A DNA stretch of 64,000 nt, from the NCBI GenBank assembly GCA_025403435.1, contig CM046343.1, forward strand, positions 29,061,742 through 29,125,741, in the 5' to 3' direction. How positions within the stretch are numbered: the first letter of the stretch is position 1; every line of letters starts with the position of its first letter. A model generated the notes under the pieces. The model was not told the origin of the DNA and did no database searches. It saw only the letters and a list, made by a program, of their open reading frames with translations. The stretch comes from Artocarpus heterophyllus (lineage: Eukaryota > Streptophyta > Magnoliopsida > Rosales > Moraceae). The position numbers and the translations under genes are program-made. Shown here one piece after another: positions 12,982-25,849 of this stretch.

Positions 12982-14586
12982 TTACCATGATCCTCCACCT
13001 AACATTCCAGTCCAATACCCAGATGAGTCAGCTCCTGCTTGCTCCTTAATATTATTCTGCTCATGAAGAATCCCAGTTGTGCTTGAAACTTGCTTCAAAT
13101 CCTCAAATGGAAAGAAAAGTCTCCCACTAGTACTACTCTCTTGGACATGATTATGAAGAGCACTTGCATAACCACCTCCAGTAGTAGCACCACTCCCAAG
13201 CCCATCAAGGGAGAAATTCAAACTTGGCTTGAATTCAGGCAAAGAATTAAACCCTGACGTAGTACTAGTACTAGTACCATATACTAGTGTGTTAGGATCT
13301 GGTATTGGCATGGGCATGAGGGAACTGAATCCCCTTGAAGTGAGCCCTGTGAGAAGCTCCAAAGCTGAAAGGTGAGATGTTGTTGTTGTAGTACTGGTAG
13401 TACTAGTAGAAGAATTAGTAGAAATATTATTATGGTTCTTGTTGGTGTTGTTGTTTTCAGTATTAATGTTGGGCAACTGAAGCAAGTCAGAAATATTCCT
13501 GAAATCTTGATGATAAGAACTAGCGTTCGATGATGGAAAACCCAAGTTTAGATCTTGGCCCTGATGATTGATGATGATCTTTTGGGGTTGAGTGGTGGAA
13601 GTTGTGGAAGTTGTGGAGGGCTGCACCAGATCAGGAAGCCTAGTAGTGGAAATCTTTGATGAAGAAGATGTTGATGAAGGTGATGATAATGATGATGATG
13701 ATGATCTCTTGTTCTTCCTTGATCCTCCACCAACAGGGATGTTCCTGAGGGAGCCACCTTCAGTCCAGTACCTTCTACAAGTCTTGCAGAAGTATCTGGG
13801 CTGAGTGAGGCTGTAGTTGTTGTAGTAGCAGAACTTTGTGTTGGTTGAATTGCACCTTGGACAGTTTAGGGCTTGCTCTTTCTGTGGCCTTGCCAATTTC
13901 CTCTCTAAATTGCTGTTGTTGTTGGTAATTGCTGGCTTATTATTTGGACATGATGTGTTTGTGACTATCTCTTCTAGTGGTTTCACCACAATCTCCTAAA
14001 AAAAAGTGATTAAAGAAAGTCCATATAACTCACAAGATCAAGGAAAAATTAAAGAAGATCTAAAGGGAAGAAAGAAAGACAAACAAAGAAAAACAATTTT
14101 GAGCTTGCCTTTTTTTTTTTTTTTTTTGCTTTTCAGAAATATAAGATCATAGATATCATCTTTTCCACAAAATGATAGAGTACTGAGAAAAGAAAAAGAA
14201 AAATAAAGATAAAGAAAGGGCTCTCTTTTTAATCCCTTTTATCACATAAGCAAAGAAAAGAAAAAGATAAAGTGAAAAAACGTATTGAAGAACCGATAAG
14301 AACTAGATCCAACCCAAGTGGGGACTTTCGTCCACTAACTACACATGAGCAGTATCATCATCTTTTTCTTTTCTTTTTCATAAAGAAGATCAACACAAAA
14401 AGACATGGCTTCTCTCCTAAAAAAGGAAGAAGGAAAAGAAAAAAGGCCAAAAACCCAAGAAGAGAATTATGTTCTTAATTGAGTAGATCATCATGAAAAT
14501 CAAACCAGCTTGAGGAATTATTATCAATCTCTTTCTATATATATATATATATGTATATATACCTGTGGCCATTGAGCAGTATCCAT
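12982..14586 (-). CDS. Dof zinc-finger transcription factor (DOF4.6/DOF2.5/DOF3.7-like), two exons
   Basis: Plant-specific DNA-binding protein that recognises AAAG cores. Coding exon 1 is 14563-14586 (MDTAQWPQ) and exon 2 is 12982-13995, separated by a 567-nt intron with GT-AG ends; the junction gives [19 protein letters not shown]. Total length is 345 residues. The Dof domain lies at about residues 51-105, with the four zinc ligands Cys53, Cys56, Cys78 and Cys81 in a C-x2-C-x21-C-x2-C arrangement and the [18 protein letters not shown] segment. After it come Ser-, Thr- and Asn-rich low-complexity tracts, and the C-terminus [12 protein letters not shown] typical of this subfamily. MDTAQWPQ at the N-terminus is likewise diagnostic of the DOF4.6/DAG-like clade. 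Reading only exon 2 would miss the true start. The exact orthologue is unresolved. Confidence 0.95.
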
Positions 14587-14965
14587 GGATGAAACTGAAG
14601 AAGAGCAGCAAACAAAAGAAAGAAACTGTTGTACTCGGAGGTAAAGAGAGAAAAAAGAAAAAAGAAAAGAAAAGAAAGAAAAAATCACTTTGTTTTTTTT
14701 AGAGAGCTAGTTCTTCTAAAGCTGCAGGGAAAGGAATGTTTTGAGAAGGGTTTGCGTGGACGTTCTAGGTGTTTGTATGACCCTTGCTTTATGTGTTGCG
14801 AGTATGAGAGAGAGAGAGAGATTTTTTTTTTTTATTTGTGTTGTACAACATAGTATTATATTCTTTGTCATTCTTGGAGTATTTTATTATAAGCTTCCGA
14901 GTGGGAATATTTGTCTGCAGATTTTATTAATTTAGTGTGGCGTTCTGGCCATGTTTATATAAAAA
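14587..14965 (-). promoter_or_regulatory. 5' UTR and core promoter of the Dof gene
   Basis: Upstream of the ATG on the minus strand is a leader rich in CT on the coding strand (GAGAGA runs at 14807-14820 and A/G-rich DNA at 14640-14690). A TATATAA core at 14954-14963 stands about 370 nt from the ATG, implying a transcription start near 14925. The TATA sequence is palindromic, so its orientation is inferred from the gene. Confidence 0.4.
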
Positions 14966-15226
14966 GTTTTAAAATGAAACTTTGTGGGTGGCTAAGTCTC
15001 AATTTGTGTGTTCATATATTTATAATAATATACATCCTCATGGAAAAGCTCTCTCTCTCTCTTTTTTTTTTTTTTTTGCCTCTTTTCTGACCAGAAAACT
15101 GGGGTTAGGTCAGAATTCTTAAATTTTATTTAGTCAGCCTGGTTTCTTAATGAATCTCTTTTTTGAAAGAAAGTTTTTTTTTTTTAATATTTGGTTTTTG
15201 AATCACCATGGATTAGTAAACATTTA

Positions 15227-15335
15227 GGTCTCGTTTGTTTCGTGGTTCGAATCACGGTTTGAATCATTTTGCTACAGTATTTTCCCTCACAAAAATTTAA
15301 ATCTTTATTCAAATATTCGAATCAAACGGGTTCTT
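15227..15335. repeat. MITE family B, copy 1
   Basis: About 109 bp. It begins GGTCTCGTTTGTTTCGTGG and ends CGAATCAAACGGGTTC, giving imperfect terminal inverted repeats. The interior has the marker CATTTTGCTACAGTATTTT. Two further copies lie in the opposite orientation at 38424-38532 and 45864-45965. Confidence 0.6.
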
Positions 15336-18300
15336 AAGTTTTGGCCTGCTCTAATATGGTACTTAAACAAAAAGGAAAAAGGGCATATAATTGCTCGTCT
15401 CTTTAATTTCCCAAGTGAGAAAATTTATTTACCACACACAATGATGTTGCCTCCAGAAAAATTGACTAAACTGCATATTCATCCAATCCTTGCTGTTTGT
15501 GCTTTTGAAAAACTGACTAGTACCACATAATCATTTTGACGAGTCATGTTTAGATGGACCAAATGAGTGAAAAATTAAGCTCACTTGTTTTGTACATTTT
15601 GTCAATGGGATTAACGGCAAGACTATTTGGGAAAATTAAATTTTGAAGCAACCCCAATTGAAATTTCCCTCCAAAAAAAATTGTCTGCTATTTTCTTTTT
15701 CATTTTTTTTATACTGTTATGTCACAAGAAAGATGGTATTTGTTAATGCTTTTAAAGATGGGAAGTTTTGGCTGTTTCTTGTTGCTTGTTACTCATTTTC
15801 AGAGACTTTTTTCAAACAGAGATGTCATTAAAGTCGACCCAAATTTGTATGCATGATTTTTGCAGGAACATGAAAAAGCGACTTGACTGCAGTACTGTAC
15901 AACTTGGTTTTTTTTTTACCTCTTCAGAAGCCGACTTTCAACACGCTATTTATTGCTAAATCTAGATGTAAACAATATGTAGTTAAAACTACGTACAGGA
16001 ACTGGGGTTTTCAATGCCATTTTGTGTAAAAAATAAAAAAAAGTTTATTAGAAAGGTTAGCTTAATTATCGTTTAAGCACCAAATAATGGTAATCGAAGA
16101 GCTTTCTAAGGTATTCAAGCCAAAAAGAAGAAGACAGAGATATTGATAGTAGCAAAAAAAATCCTACTGTAGGGTGATTGTTTAAACGTGAATTTTAGTT
16201 AAAATCATATCAAAATAATATATAAGCATTTTGGTGGTAGAGATAAAAAAAGATATTTATTAATAGGTATTTATTTTTTAGAAGTCAGATTTACCAAAAA
16301 ATAATTTTGATCAAATTTAATGGTTTTAAAAGGTACACTATTAATCAAGGTTTTGCCAAAAAGCTCATATAATATATATATATATATATATATGAGACGA
16401 AGTAATAAAAAATTTGAGGGTTCAAAATTGTGTTTGTGAACGATTTTTTTTTTTTTAAATCTCATATCATTGAATTCCTTAACCTATATAAGAGTGCATG
16501 TGACTGCACTACTCATTCTTTTGTCATCTAAAATGCTTGCGTTTTGTTGCCTCTTTTTTTATTAATTTTTTTTTGGAACTTTTCTCTTTTACCATTTCCT
16601 TCCCCTTTTTGTTTTACCATTTTCCTTCGATTTGTATGGTATAGTCTCCTACTTGAATTTTTTTTTTTTTAACTCCACCGTAGGATCATACTTTTCTTAA
16701 CTCTATTTGTTTTTCATTTAAGGTGTTTGAGAGAGTAGTTTAAATCATTAGTTTGAGTTTAAGAATTATAGCTGTAGTTTTTCACTATATCATGTGAGAA
16801 CTTCACATTGTTTTCGGTTCAAATCAATGATTTGAACTATTGTTCTAAAGACCCTTAATTGTCTCTTACCAATGATGCTTTACTTATATGTTACCTTTTT
16901 TTTTTGGTACTGATCCTTTTTTTCTCTTTATTTCTTTTTATAGTGTGTTTGACAAACCTGTTTTAATTGGAGAAATATGTTTAAAAACTATAACATGTAA
17001 AAGCTTTATACAATACCTACTTTTTGATTTACACTATAGCTGTTAAGAGCTTTACATTATAGACTGTTTGAACTAGTGAGTTCGAACTAGTGTGTCAAAA
17101 AAAGATTATTTTTTAGCTCTATTTGTCTACTATAGTCTTTTGCTCCCAATTATTCTCCTATCTTTTTTGTTTACGTCCATCTTTCATTTCTCTCTATTTT
17201 AGCTTTATTGATCTCTCTTCCACTCCAAGTATATGAAGTCGTGCTTCACATAATTCTTTCTTTGAAATCATGAGCATTGACATATATACACATTTTTGAC
17301 GATACATGTGCAATGCTAGATAAGTATTATTATTATTTTAATTATAACTAATATGGTGTTTGAAAAAGTAGTCTAAACTAATAATTTAAACTTTAAATAG
17401 TATAAAGCTTTCATATGTTACAACTTTTAAACATAAACTGATGGTTTAAATTACTCTCCTAAACATTCTATAAATCACTGCCACATATGCAAAAACATAC
17501 CTATAATATCATTTATTCTCGACAGATTTTTATGTCTTAAAATATTGTGTAATAATTTTAGAATCGAGGCTATTAAAGGTATTGTCTTCGATGTAGACAA
17601 GTAAAACTTTTATTCCTTTGTTGATCTCTTATTCAATATTGTATATTTTTTTACTCTTCAAAACATTCATATTAAAAGTCAAAGCTTTCTCAATAGTTAC
17701 AATAATTAATGCCTAACTCCTTCATTAAACTTGAAAAAATTACATTAAATAGTACAATTTTAATTATTAATGTAAGCAAATAACACACTTTTAAAAATAT
17801 TTAGGTACATAGCCTTTTTAGAATCACGTACTCTTTTTAAATACTTAAATTTTCAATTTTACTTTTTTTTTTCTTGTTGTCTTTCCTTTTGCTTTTGCTT
17901 TTGTTTTTCATTATTTTAATGTTGTTTTGTGTTTTTTACGTCATTTTATACCAAAAAAAATTTGGTTTTAATTTAAATGAGCTATTTATTTAACATTGTT
18001 ATATTTTGGTTTATTTATTTTTAATCCCTATAAATAGTGGTCTAATTCCTTTCTCCTCCCAAATATGTATATATATATACACACACTTTTTTAGCTTGAA
18101 GGTAACAGGATTTGAACTCTTCATTTTTAAAGATGAAGTCATGTGTAATGTTGTAGCTAGGCTAAGCCTGCAACCATATATCTTCACATTTTTTCCTCAA
18201 CAGTTTTATTTGCAAAATGTCCAATATTTTTTTTATCCTAAAAACTGCTCGGAAAAAATATATTTGCTAAAATCTAATCAAGACAGATTCTTGTAAAATT

Positions 18301-18679
18301 TATAATATGCACTGGATGTCTTTAATTTACGTAGCATTATCAAGTTTAACTCTTCTTTCGTCCAGTTTTTATTATTTGACAGAAGATTAATGCTTTTCCT
18401 TTTTGAACCTATCTTCCATTCAATGAATTTTCATTTGTTGAATTTTTTTTTGTTTGAAAAGTAAAGCAAACAAAATAGATGGATAAACGAAAATAAAAGC
18501 AATAAAATGTTTTATATAGACATATAACAATCATGCTAGTTAATTGATTATTTGCCAAGATGTTGATCTATATTGCCTATTTAAAATAATTATGACACGT
18601 TATTTTTACATTCAAAATTACAGAATTTGTTGAAAATAACCTACTTTTATAGATTTTGGGAACCAAATTGGAATTTAAA

Positions 18680-18850
18680 ATCGAAACTTAAACACTACAG
18701 TGTATGACAGCTTTATACTGTAGTATATTTTTGCTTTATATTATAACATGTAAAAACTCTGTACTGTAATATACTTTTGCTTTACAACGTAGCATATTTT
18801 TACATTATAACACGTAAAAAGTTTATATTGTGGCATACTTTTGCGTCTTT
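18680..18850. repeat. MITE-derived tandem block with TACTGTAATATACTTTTGC units
   Basis: Three to four imperfect repeats of a unit of about 45 bp carry the motifs CTTTATACTGTAGTATATTT, AACATGTAAAAACTCTGTACTG and AACACGTAAAAAGTTTATATTG. The unit is the same one found once or twice inside the hAT-like MITEs at 43034-43207 and 47550-47710, so this looks like an expanded or degenerate member of that family. Confidence 0.45.
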
Positions 18851-19679
18851 CTCTCCCTCCCCCCCTTCGTCATTTTCTAGTTACTACGCGAAGCCGCTTA
18901 TGGCCACCCTGTTCCTGGGAAAAGATCTTGCTACGATGGGAGAAAAAATATCTATATAAATGGATATACTTTAATAAATAATCAAATTATTTTTAGGTGC
19001 AAAAACTCGTACAAATTGCTGGATAATATTATTTGGGCTTAATTTAAAGTCATATTCTTAAGTTTTTCAGGAATAACAATTTTTTTGTGAGGATGATATA
19101 TAGGTATAGCATTTGATATATGAATTTAAAAACAATGAGACTCATTTAATTGGCATTTGGATCTATATTTGCTAAAATGATTTTGAACTTTAATGTGATG
19201 TTCAAAACCTATGCAAATCCCGTTTTGGAGAACTTTGTCCCTGCCCTTTAAGTTCACATGAACCATAGCCATAATTATGGTTTCCTCACAATTTTCATAC
19301 TATCTAAACATCAGTATTTACATGATGTGGCGTTTATTTCATGTTTAGACATTTACACTACTGAATATTGGTTCAAAACATCGTTCAAATCACATAGACA
19401 TAAACCACGTCAATTTAAACCTACATATCAAAGGCATCTATCGTTTAATGCAAATGCATGTTCTATAGTTAAAATACAACCCCAATCCAAATTCAAGGTA
19501 AAATTCAAAGCCAAAATGCGTAATCTTCAAAGGTACAAAACCAAACATGGTCTTTGATTAAAAACAAACAAACAAACACAGCCTTCTCAAATACACACAC
19601 TTACACACACAGATATATATAAAGAGACGGAAAAACCAAACAAACACAGTATAAACATTTCACATGCATGGCAGTTGTT

Positions 19680-20000
19680 TTACTTGTCACTTAGGATTCC
19701 AAGGAATGTGACTGACAAGTGCGCCAGCTCTATAAAGGACAGGAAAAGAAGATTGATTATTGAACGGCCCTGATTTGTTCACTTTCAATCCTGGTAATCA
19801 TCCGATGGTCTATAAACAATGGGCCCCATCAACTCGCAGCAATGGTGGCCCACAAGATTTTTTTTGTTTTTTTAATTAAAGGGTTGTCTTCCTTTTGGAG
19901 CAATCTGCTATGTACATGATGACATCATTAGCATTGCCAAATCATACTTTCCACTATGGCCCATCTAGTGCCTTCTCAATGTTCAACACGTGGATATGAA
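19680..20000. promoter_or_regulatory. Promoter-like non-coding patch with hairpin and TATA box
   Basis: A hairpin at 19682-19720 pairs ACTTGTCA with TGACAAGT and, inside, ATTCC with GGAAT. Ten bases further is TATAAAG at 19731-19737. Downstream are a GGGCCCC element, two GGCCCA-type motifs and an ACACGTGG ABRE/G-box-like site near 19986. No ORF follows. It may be the promoter of an unrecognised non-coding RNA or a distal element for the Dof gene; both readings are inference. Confidence 0.3.
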
Positions 20001-20174
20001 TGAATGGTTTGATCATTACTGTGATTTCGAGAATTTCCCTCTATCCTAAGTACCTCAAACACTATTTTGTCACGGTTAACTTACTGAACTATTAAACCAT
20101 TGATACCTTGTCCTACTCTGTCAAGCAATCATCCTCAAAAATTCCAAAACAAGTTTGTCATGTAATTTTTAAAC

Positions 20175-20214
<40 letters not shown>

Positions 20215-21408
20215 ACGGGGATGACTCTCTTTTGTCTCTTCTTTTTCACCCCCTTATTATTAGTTTAGTAAATAAACTTCATGAAGCAAACAATGAAACA
20301 ACACCCAACAAAAAACCTATACATAGGCAGCCAGGAGAGAAAAAAAAAAAAAAAAAAGGCAACAACCTAAACAAAGAAAATGGAGGACTCAATGAGTCAA
20401 TATTGTCTCAATACTAGGAACCAACCAAAAGACCTCATAATAAGAGATGAGACTGTTTATCTCTCTAACCTATCAGTTAAAATATTTTCTTTCCATGTAT
20501 TTTATTAAGATATCACATTTTACCTTGTATTTTCAAGAATATCGTGATTGATTATATGTGTTTTTAATTTCATATTAAAAAGCTCACTTTTTGTGAAATT
20601 TAGTCAAAGCAAGTTGATAGACTATTTCAATATATTTTATAACACTGTATTTTTGACCAATTTGATCAACCTAGTGGTTAAAATGGTATTTTTATGCGTT
20701 AAAGTTTTAGAGTGTATTTGAAAACGTAGTTGAAACTATATAGTTAAAATTAAAACATTGTATATGTGAGAGTTTTATACTATAGCATATGAGAGCCTTA
20801 CATTGTAACACTTGAAATTAACAAGTTCTAATAATGTTGCCCAACAAAGCCTTATGAAATTTGTAAAAGAGGATTGATTTTTACATTAAATTAAAAAAAA
20901 AAACAAGGAATAGTTGTAGCACTCTTAAATATACACATGCTAAATCATAAAAGGATAGTCGTGGCGTTCTTAAATAGACATGATAAATCATGACATATTG
21001 ATGAAATACAAAGAGGTTTATGCATTTATCTTTCTTTTTTTTTTTTTTAAGATGAAAAAATAAGAGTACACGAATTTTCCAAGTGTATTATTATACAAGT
21101 ATAGAAAACAAAATAAAAATAATAAAATTGAATAGATACTCTCAGAGTATGGGATGGCAATTAGTGTTTGTTCTTGTAAACAATATTCTAAGTTGAATAT
21201 TGAACAAAAATAATTCTATAAAAAGAAAAAAATATTTATTAGTTTTTATTTGAAATATATGTACACTGCAAATCATGGACGTCATTAAACACTCCCTCGG
21301 GAATTATATCACCTCCTCAATCAAAATTTTTTTCATTGTTATGAATAAATTATTAATTTATTAATATAGATGTTCATATTTCTTAATACCTTTATAAATT
21401 TGATTATC

Positions 21409-21442
<34 letters not shown>

Positions 21443-22344
21443 TACAATCTTCGTAATCTTACAATTACCACTCTATTGGTAATATTTTATTGTTGTAACT
21501 CATAAATACTTATAACTTTCTATATTTTATAATTCTTGACCTATATATAGAGCATTTAATAGCTTATTTTTGGATACATTAACATAATTAATAAAGAAAG
21601 GCTTTTTTTTCAATTTCTCTTGTGTCTTTCTATTTTTATTAATACAATATTGCTATCTAGTTATTTTGCATTTGTATATAACAGTCTTTCTATTAAAAAA
21701 AGTTGATAATGTCTGAGATCTATGTTTCTAAATTATTTATTAATAAAGTGTGACTCAAGTGATTTCAGTTTTATTATAAGAACAATACCTTCTTATAGAA
21801 AAATACCAATAAATTATGTTACTGGTGCTAAACTACTACTCCTATATGGCAATATATGGTCACAATAGTATACTATTACGCAGCATATATTATCCAGTTG
21901 ATTAAAAATGTAACAATCATCACTATTGAAGACAAGAATACATTGCCTGGCTTTTATAGTGTAGCTTTTTTTTTTTTTTTTTTGAGAGAAGACTTTATTA
22001 AGTCGTTTGGGAAATAAGTTAAAACTAAGAGTTTGAAGTGACGACATGTGAAAAAAACACTATTTAAAACTTGATTAGAACCGCAAACTATGGTTTCCGA
22101 ACGCCTATTAATCTAATGTGATCGTTAATTTACCTTTTTTTGGGAAGTTTATAAGAAATTATTGGACACAAATGTTGTTTTGGCCAAACGAGTTTTCTTG
22201 CAAAAGTACGAGTGCAATTCTGTGAAACAAAAAAAAAAAAAAGGCGTGAGTGGAATTCTCTATTGGGTGTCTTTAAGGAGGACATCATTATTAATAATGT
22301 GTTTCTAAACATTTAGTGGAAAGCACATCAAAATAAAAAACTTT

Positions 22345-22515
22345 GCTAAACACATACATAGTTTAAATTTTAACAGAAGAGTTTCAACTTTTTATTTTAA
22401 ACCGTGTATTATAACATGTGAGAATTTTATGTTGTAATAACTTTATATTAATTTAACATGTAAGAGCTTTACAGTATTTACAATTTGAATTTTAAAAAAT
22501 AAAAACTCTTTCTCC
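22345..22515. repeat. Diverged hAT-like MITE
   Basis: Contains ATAACATGTGAGAATTTTAT and TTAACATGTAAGAGCTTTAC, the core of the family seen intact at 43034-43207, flanked by degraded arms. No ORF. Confidence 0.4.
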
Positions 22516-22551
22516 AAACAACGTAATAGATCTTAGCAGTTAAAAAAAATA

Positions 22552-22582
<31 letters not shown>

Positions 22583-23146
22583 GTGCATTTCTCGTGTCCT
22601 AGCCTAGAAATCTCATTTTGTTTACAATAAAAATAAAATTTACACGGATTCCAATTTATTAACCCACGGGTGAATTACATAGTGACACATTTTACTTTTA
22701 ACTATTTTTCAATTTGTTATTTTGTTCTTGTAAACTACAAATATATTTTTTAAATTTTAAAAGTTTATTTCAATTTCATCATTTCGAATAGAAAAAATTA
22801 GACAAAATCACATGACTACTCTTAAAATAGTTTTGAAAATATTTTATATATTAAAAACATAAAAAAAAATTGTCAATCAAAACACCAAATTTCAAAAACA
22901 GATTTTAAGTTTTATAACTTTTTAGATTTTAAAATGTTTTTTAAAAATTTTTATGAAAAAAAATATAGTTTATAAACAAATTAGGTTCAGTAAAGAGTAT
23001 TTTTATCTTATCTTTATGTTTTTTGAGTCAAAAGAGTCTATTAGGATAAAATTAAAACAAGTTTTTCAAATTTAAAAACTACTTTTATAATTTCTTAAAA
23101 TTAAATTTTTTTTAAAGAAAATAATAAAAACATATAAACTAATAAC

Positions 23147-23688
23147 CTGTTTGTTTCGAGAACTTTTTAGATTCTTTATGTTCAAATTTGAATTCGAGTA
23201 TTAAGAATCTTTTGAATATATGTTTGTTTTCCCCAAAATCTAAATTCTTTGAGTATCAAGAATCTAAGTTTTCAGAGTTCTGACTCCTCCTAAACTTTTG
23301 ATACTCGTATATCTCTGCTATAGTAAAAATTAAAATTTTCTCTCTTATATTTGAGGAAAAAAATCATAACTTCTTCATTTGTTATCAAATTGAGATGATT
23401 ATTTTTTCATTGTGTTCTTAGTGAAGAAAGAAATAAATTAAGATTCATATTGCATATATTTTTAGGACCATTAATATTAAGATTTTATTCGATTTGTTAA
23501 TAAATCAAAAATTGTTTTCACTATCTCTTTAAACACAAATTTCAATTTTATTCCATACTCAGATTAAAATTACATATCTAAACGTTAATTCGAATAACAA
23601 TTTAAATCACTAACTTAAATTTTAATTCAAATTATACTGACTTAATTTAAATCATAAATTTAAATCTATATATTAAACGAATCCTAAG
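23147..23688 (+). mobile_element. 542-bp non-autonomous element (family D), copy 1
   Basis: From CTGTTTGTTTCGAGAAC to TATTAAACGAATCCT this segment aligns over its full length with the reverse complement of 45326-45867. Shared landmarks include TTCTTTGAGTATCAAGAATC, TATTTGAGGAAAAAA, CATTGTGTTC and AAACACAAATTTCAATTTTA, in the same order and spacing. It has no ORF. The ends are short and weakly inverted, so the superfamily is not clear. Confidence 0.65.
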
Positions 23689-23799
23689 AGATATACTTGT
23701 GAAGTTAAAACCTTTCGTCCTCTTGTACGGACAACCCTATGTAGCTGCGTCAGTAGATAATATTAATAGGTACGCTTGTCTTCCACTCTAGTAGAAAAG

Positions 23800-24180
23800 C
23801 GAATGCAATCTACAACTCACAACTGCCGTAAAACGACGACGAATAGAGGCCGTCCGATGTAGGTCCTCTTCCAACGGGTAGGACCCAACCCATCCTCCAA
23901 TCAGAGGCCTGCCACGATGGTTGACCCTGCAGCAACACGCATGTACAGGCGCACACACAGAAAAGCCCCGTCTGAAATTGAAAGAGAACCGGAGCAAATG
24001 GGCGGTGCGAGTTGATTTATGGGAGGGCCCACAAAAGTTCTCACGGGGGCCCACAACTTGAATAACACATTCACTAAATCCAACCGTAGCCGTCAGATGA
24101 GAAGAACTGCCCGTGATGACGCGTGATTGACGTGGACCGCAAGTGCTGGTGCGTGACACGTCAGCAGGAATATATTTTTG
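23800..24180. promoter_or_regulatory. GC-rich promoter-like island with no adjacent gene
   Basis: An abrupt rise in GC in otherwise AT-rich DNA. It carries two GGGCCCAC elements (24025-24032 and 24047-24054), which are class II TCP-binding sites of housekeeping promoters, plus TGACGTGG at 24128-24135 and GACACGTCA at 24155-24163, which are bZIP/ABRE cores. The long minus-strand open frame here (23788-24198) has no recognisable protein character and probably reflects base composition. No gene body is seen on either side. Confidence 0.35.
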
Positions 24181-25140
24181 AATGTTTCTCAATTGCAACT
24201 TGGTTTATGTTTTGTGTGTGAATAGAATGAACAATTGAATTGTTAATTCATACCTTTCACTATCGACAATCTTAAAATCTAAGGGGCTTTGGTCATAATA
24301 TGAGATATTAAAAATCTTATGGAATGTGAAAATTTTGATTTCTTGGTCAATCTCGGCCGTCCAAGTCGACCACATTTGTTTTGAAAAACGGGTGGGAATA
24401 AGATTTTTTAGGATCCACTAAATCTTAGTTGCATTATTATATATATAGTAATTATTATTATTATTATTATTATTTAGTTGGCCGGTAAGTATAGATAGAT
24501 GATAATGAGATTGAAATTCCATATGCAAAAATTTCTTTCATTCTTTCAACCGTAGTTTACCAAATTAACTAATATTTAGTATTTTAAAACAATCTTATAA
24601 CTTGTTTTCTACATTTTGAATCATGACTTTGTGTATTTTGGTCTTATAGTCATTTTTTGAGAAGAGAAGAATAAATTGTATGATGGTTCTTCAATTATTT
24701 AATAAGTGACATTTTGGTTTCTTATTTTTTAATTTTGGCTAAATAGTCCCTTAGCTCTATAACCCTTTACAATTAATGGACTTCTGTCTAAATTCATTAA
24801 AAATTTGACAGAAACATGCATGTGCTTATGATGTGACTTGATTTTAAAGGTTTAATAGTAAAAAAGATAGAATCACACCATCTGTGTATTAATAAAAAAA
24901 ACAAAAAAACAAATGGCAAACTAAAAAAAAGCCAAAAAAATCATATAAGTGAAAAGCCAATTGTTCACTCAAAAAAACCACCATTTGTTTCGTGTGGGAC
25001 CCATATGAGAATCTTCATTTTTCTTCTCACTAACTTGTCCGTCACTCTCCTCCAAAACCAAACGAAATTGCCATCAAATCGCAAATTTTTCCCTTGTAAA
25101 TAACTACCCTAACAAATAGACAAAAGTTCTTTCTTTCATG

Positions 25141-25849
25141 TAAGGCTGGCAATTTAGGTCACGATACGATAACACGACACGAATCCAACACGAAAAATAC
25201 GGGTTAGAGTTGAGAAAATAAGCCTCGGGTTGGAATTGGGTCGAACCCGTTTGACCCGCACAAAAAACGGGTTGGGTTTGGGTCAACCCGAATCAACACG
25301 AAATCAATCCGAAATAACCCGCTAAAAATGTGTCGAAATTAGGTTGACCTAAAAATTAACCTGAAAATTGTTAATGAACCCGTGTAATCCAAATTGAACT
25401 CGTGTGACTTTAATGTAACCCATATAACCTGAAATTAATTTTAATGTGTCACATTAGTCTAACATTTGTTATATATCTAGCTTGATATGATTCTAATTTC
25501 TAGCATATTTGTTTTTGTTAAACTTATATAAAGTTTTGTTAACTTTTTTGATGGTTTTGTTTTGTTGGGTTATTGTTTATTTTATAGGCTTATTGTTGGA
25601 TCTATCGTATTGCAGGTCTATCGGGTTTAGCGGGTCAGTGTGTCGTGTTAACACGAACATGCACAAAGTAGTATATTGACAGGTTGCGGGGGTCGGATCA
25701 GGTCAACCCGTCTATAAATTAGGTCGTGTCTGAGTTGGGTTTTGTTGACCCGTCAAGTCACGGGTCGGGTTTATGTTTGCGTGTTGACTGTTTATATAAG
25801 GGCTCAAATCGATTCAAACCTAACCCGTAGAACCAAATTGTCTGCCTTA
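25141..25849. mobile_element. hAT-like non-autonomous element nested in the MULE-like element
   Basis: Ends are TAAGGCTGGCAATTTAGGT and, inverted, ACCAAATTGTCTGCCTTA: 18-19 bp terminal inverted repeats with few mismatches. Flanks CTTTCATG and GTTTCAGG could be a degenerate 8-bp target duplication. The interior is full of GGGTCAACCCG, CACGACACG and GTGTTAACACG palindromic motifs, characteristic of a widespread plant MITE group. No transposase. Confidence 0.6.

Larger units (their letters stand above)
14966..23146. other. Gene-free AT-rich region upstream of the Dof gene
   Basis: No gene is visible. It holds microsatellites (AT at 16367-16392 and 22549-22577, GA at 20176-20209, ATT at 21412-21440), homopolymers and at least six diverged MITEs. 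The best defined are listed separately; other members with the motif ATGTGAGAGNTTTA are at 16723-16860, 16940-17095, 17343-17470 and 20705-20850. A promoter-like patch with a hairpin at 19680-20000 is listed separately. Confidence 0.5.

Noticed and set aside
23788..24198. 136-codon minus-strand frame
   Set aside because: Coincides with a GC-rich promoter-like block; composition explains the lack of stops, and no domain or helix pattern is seen.
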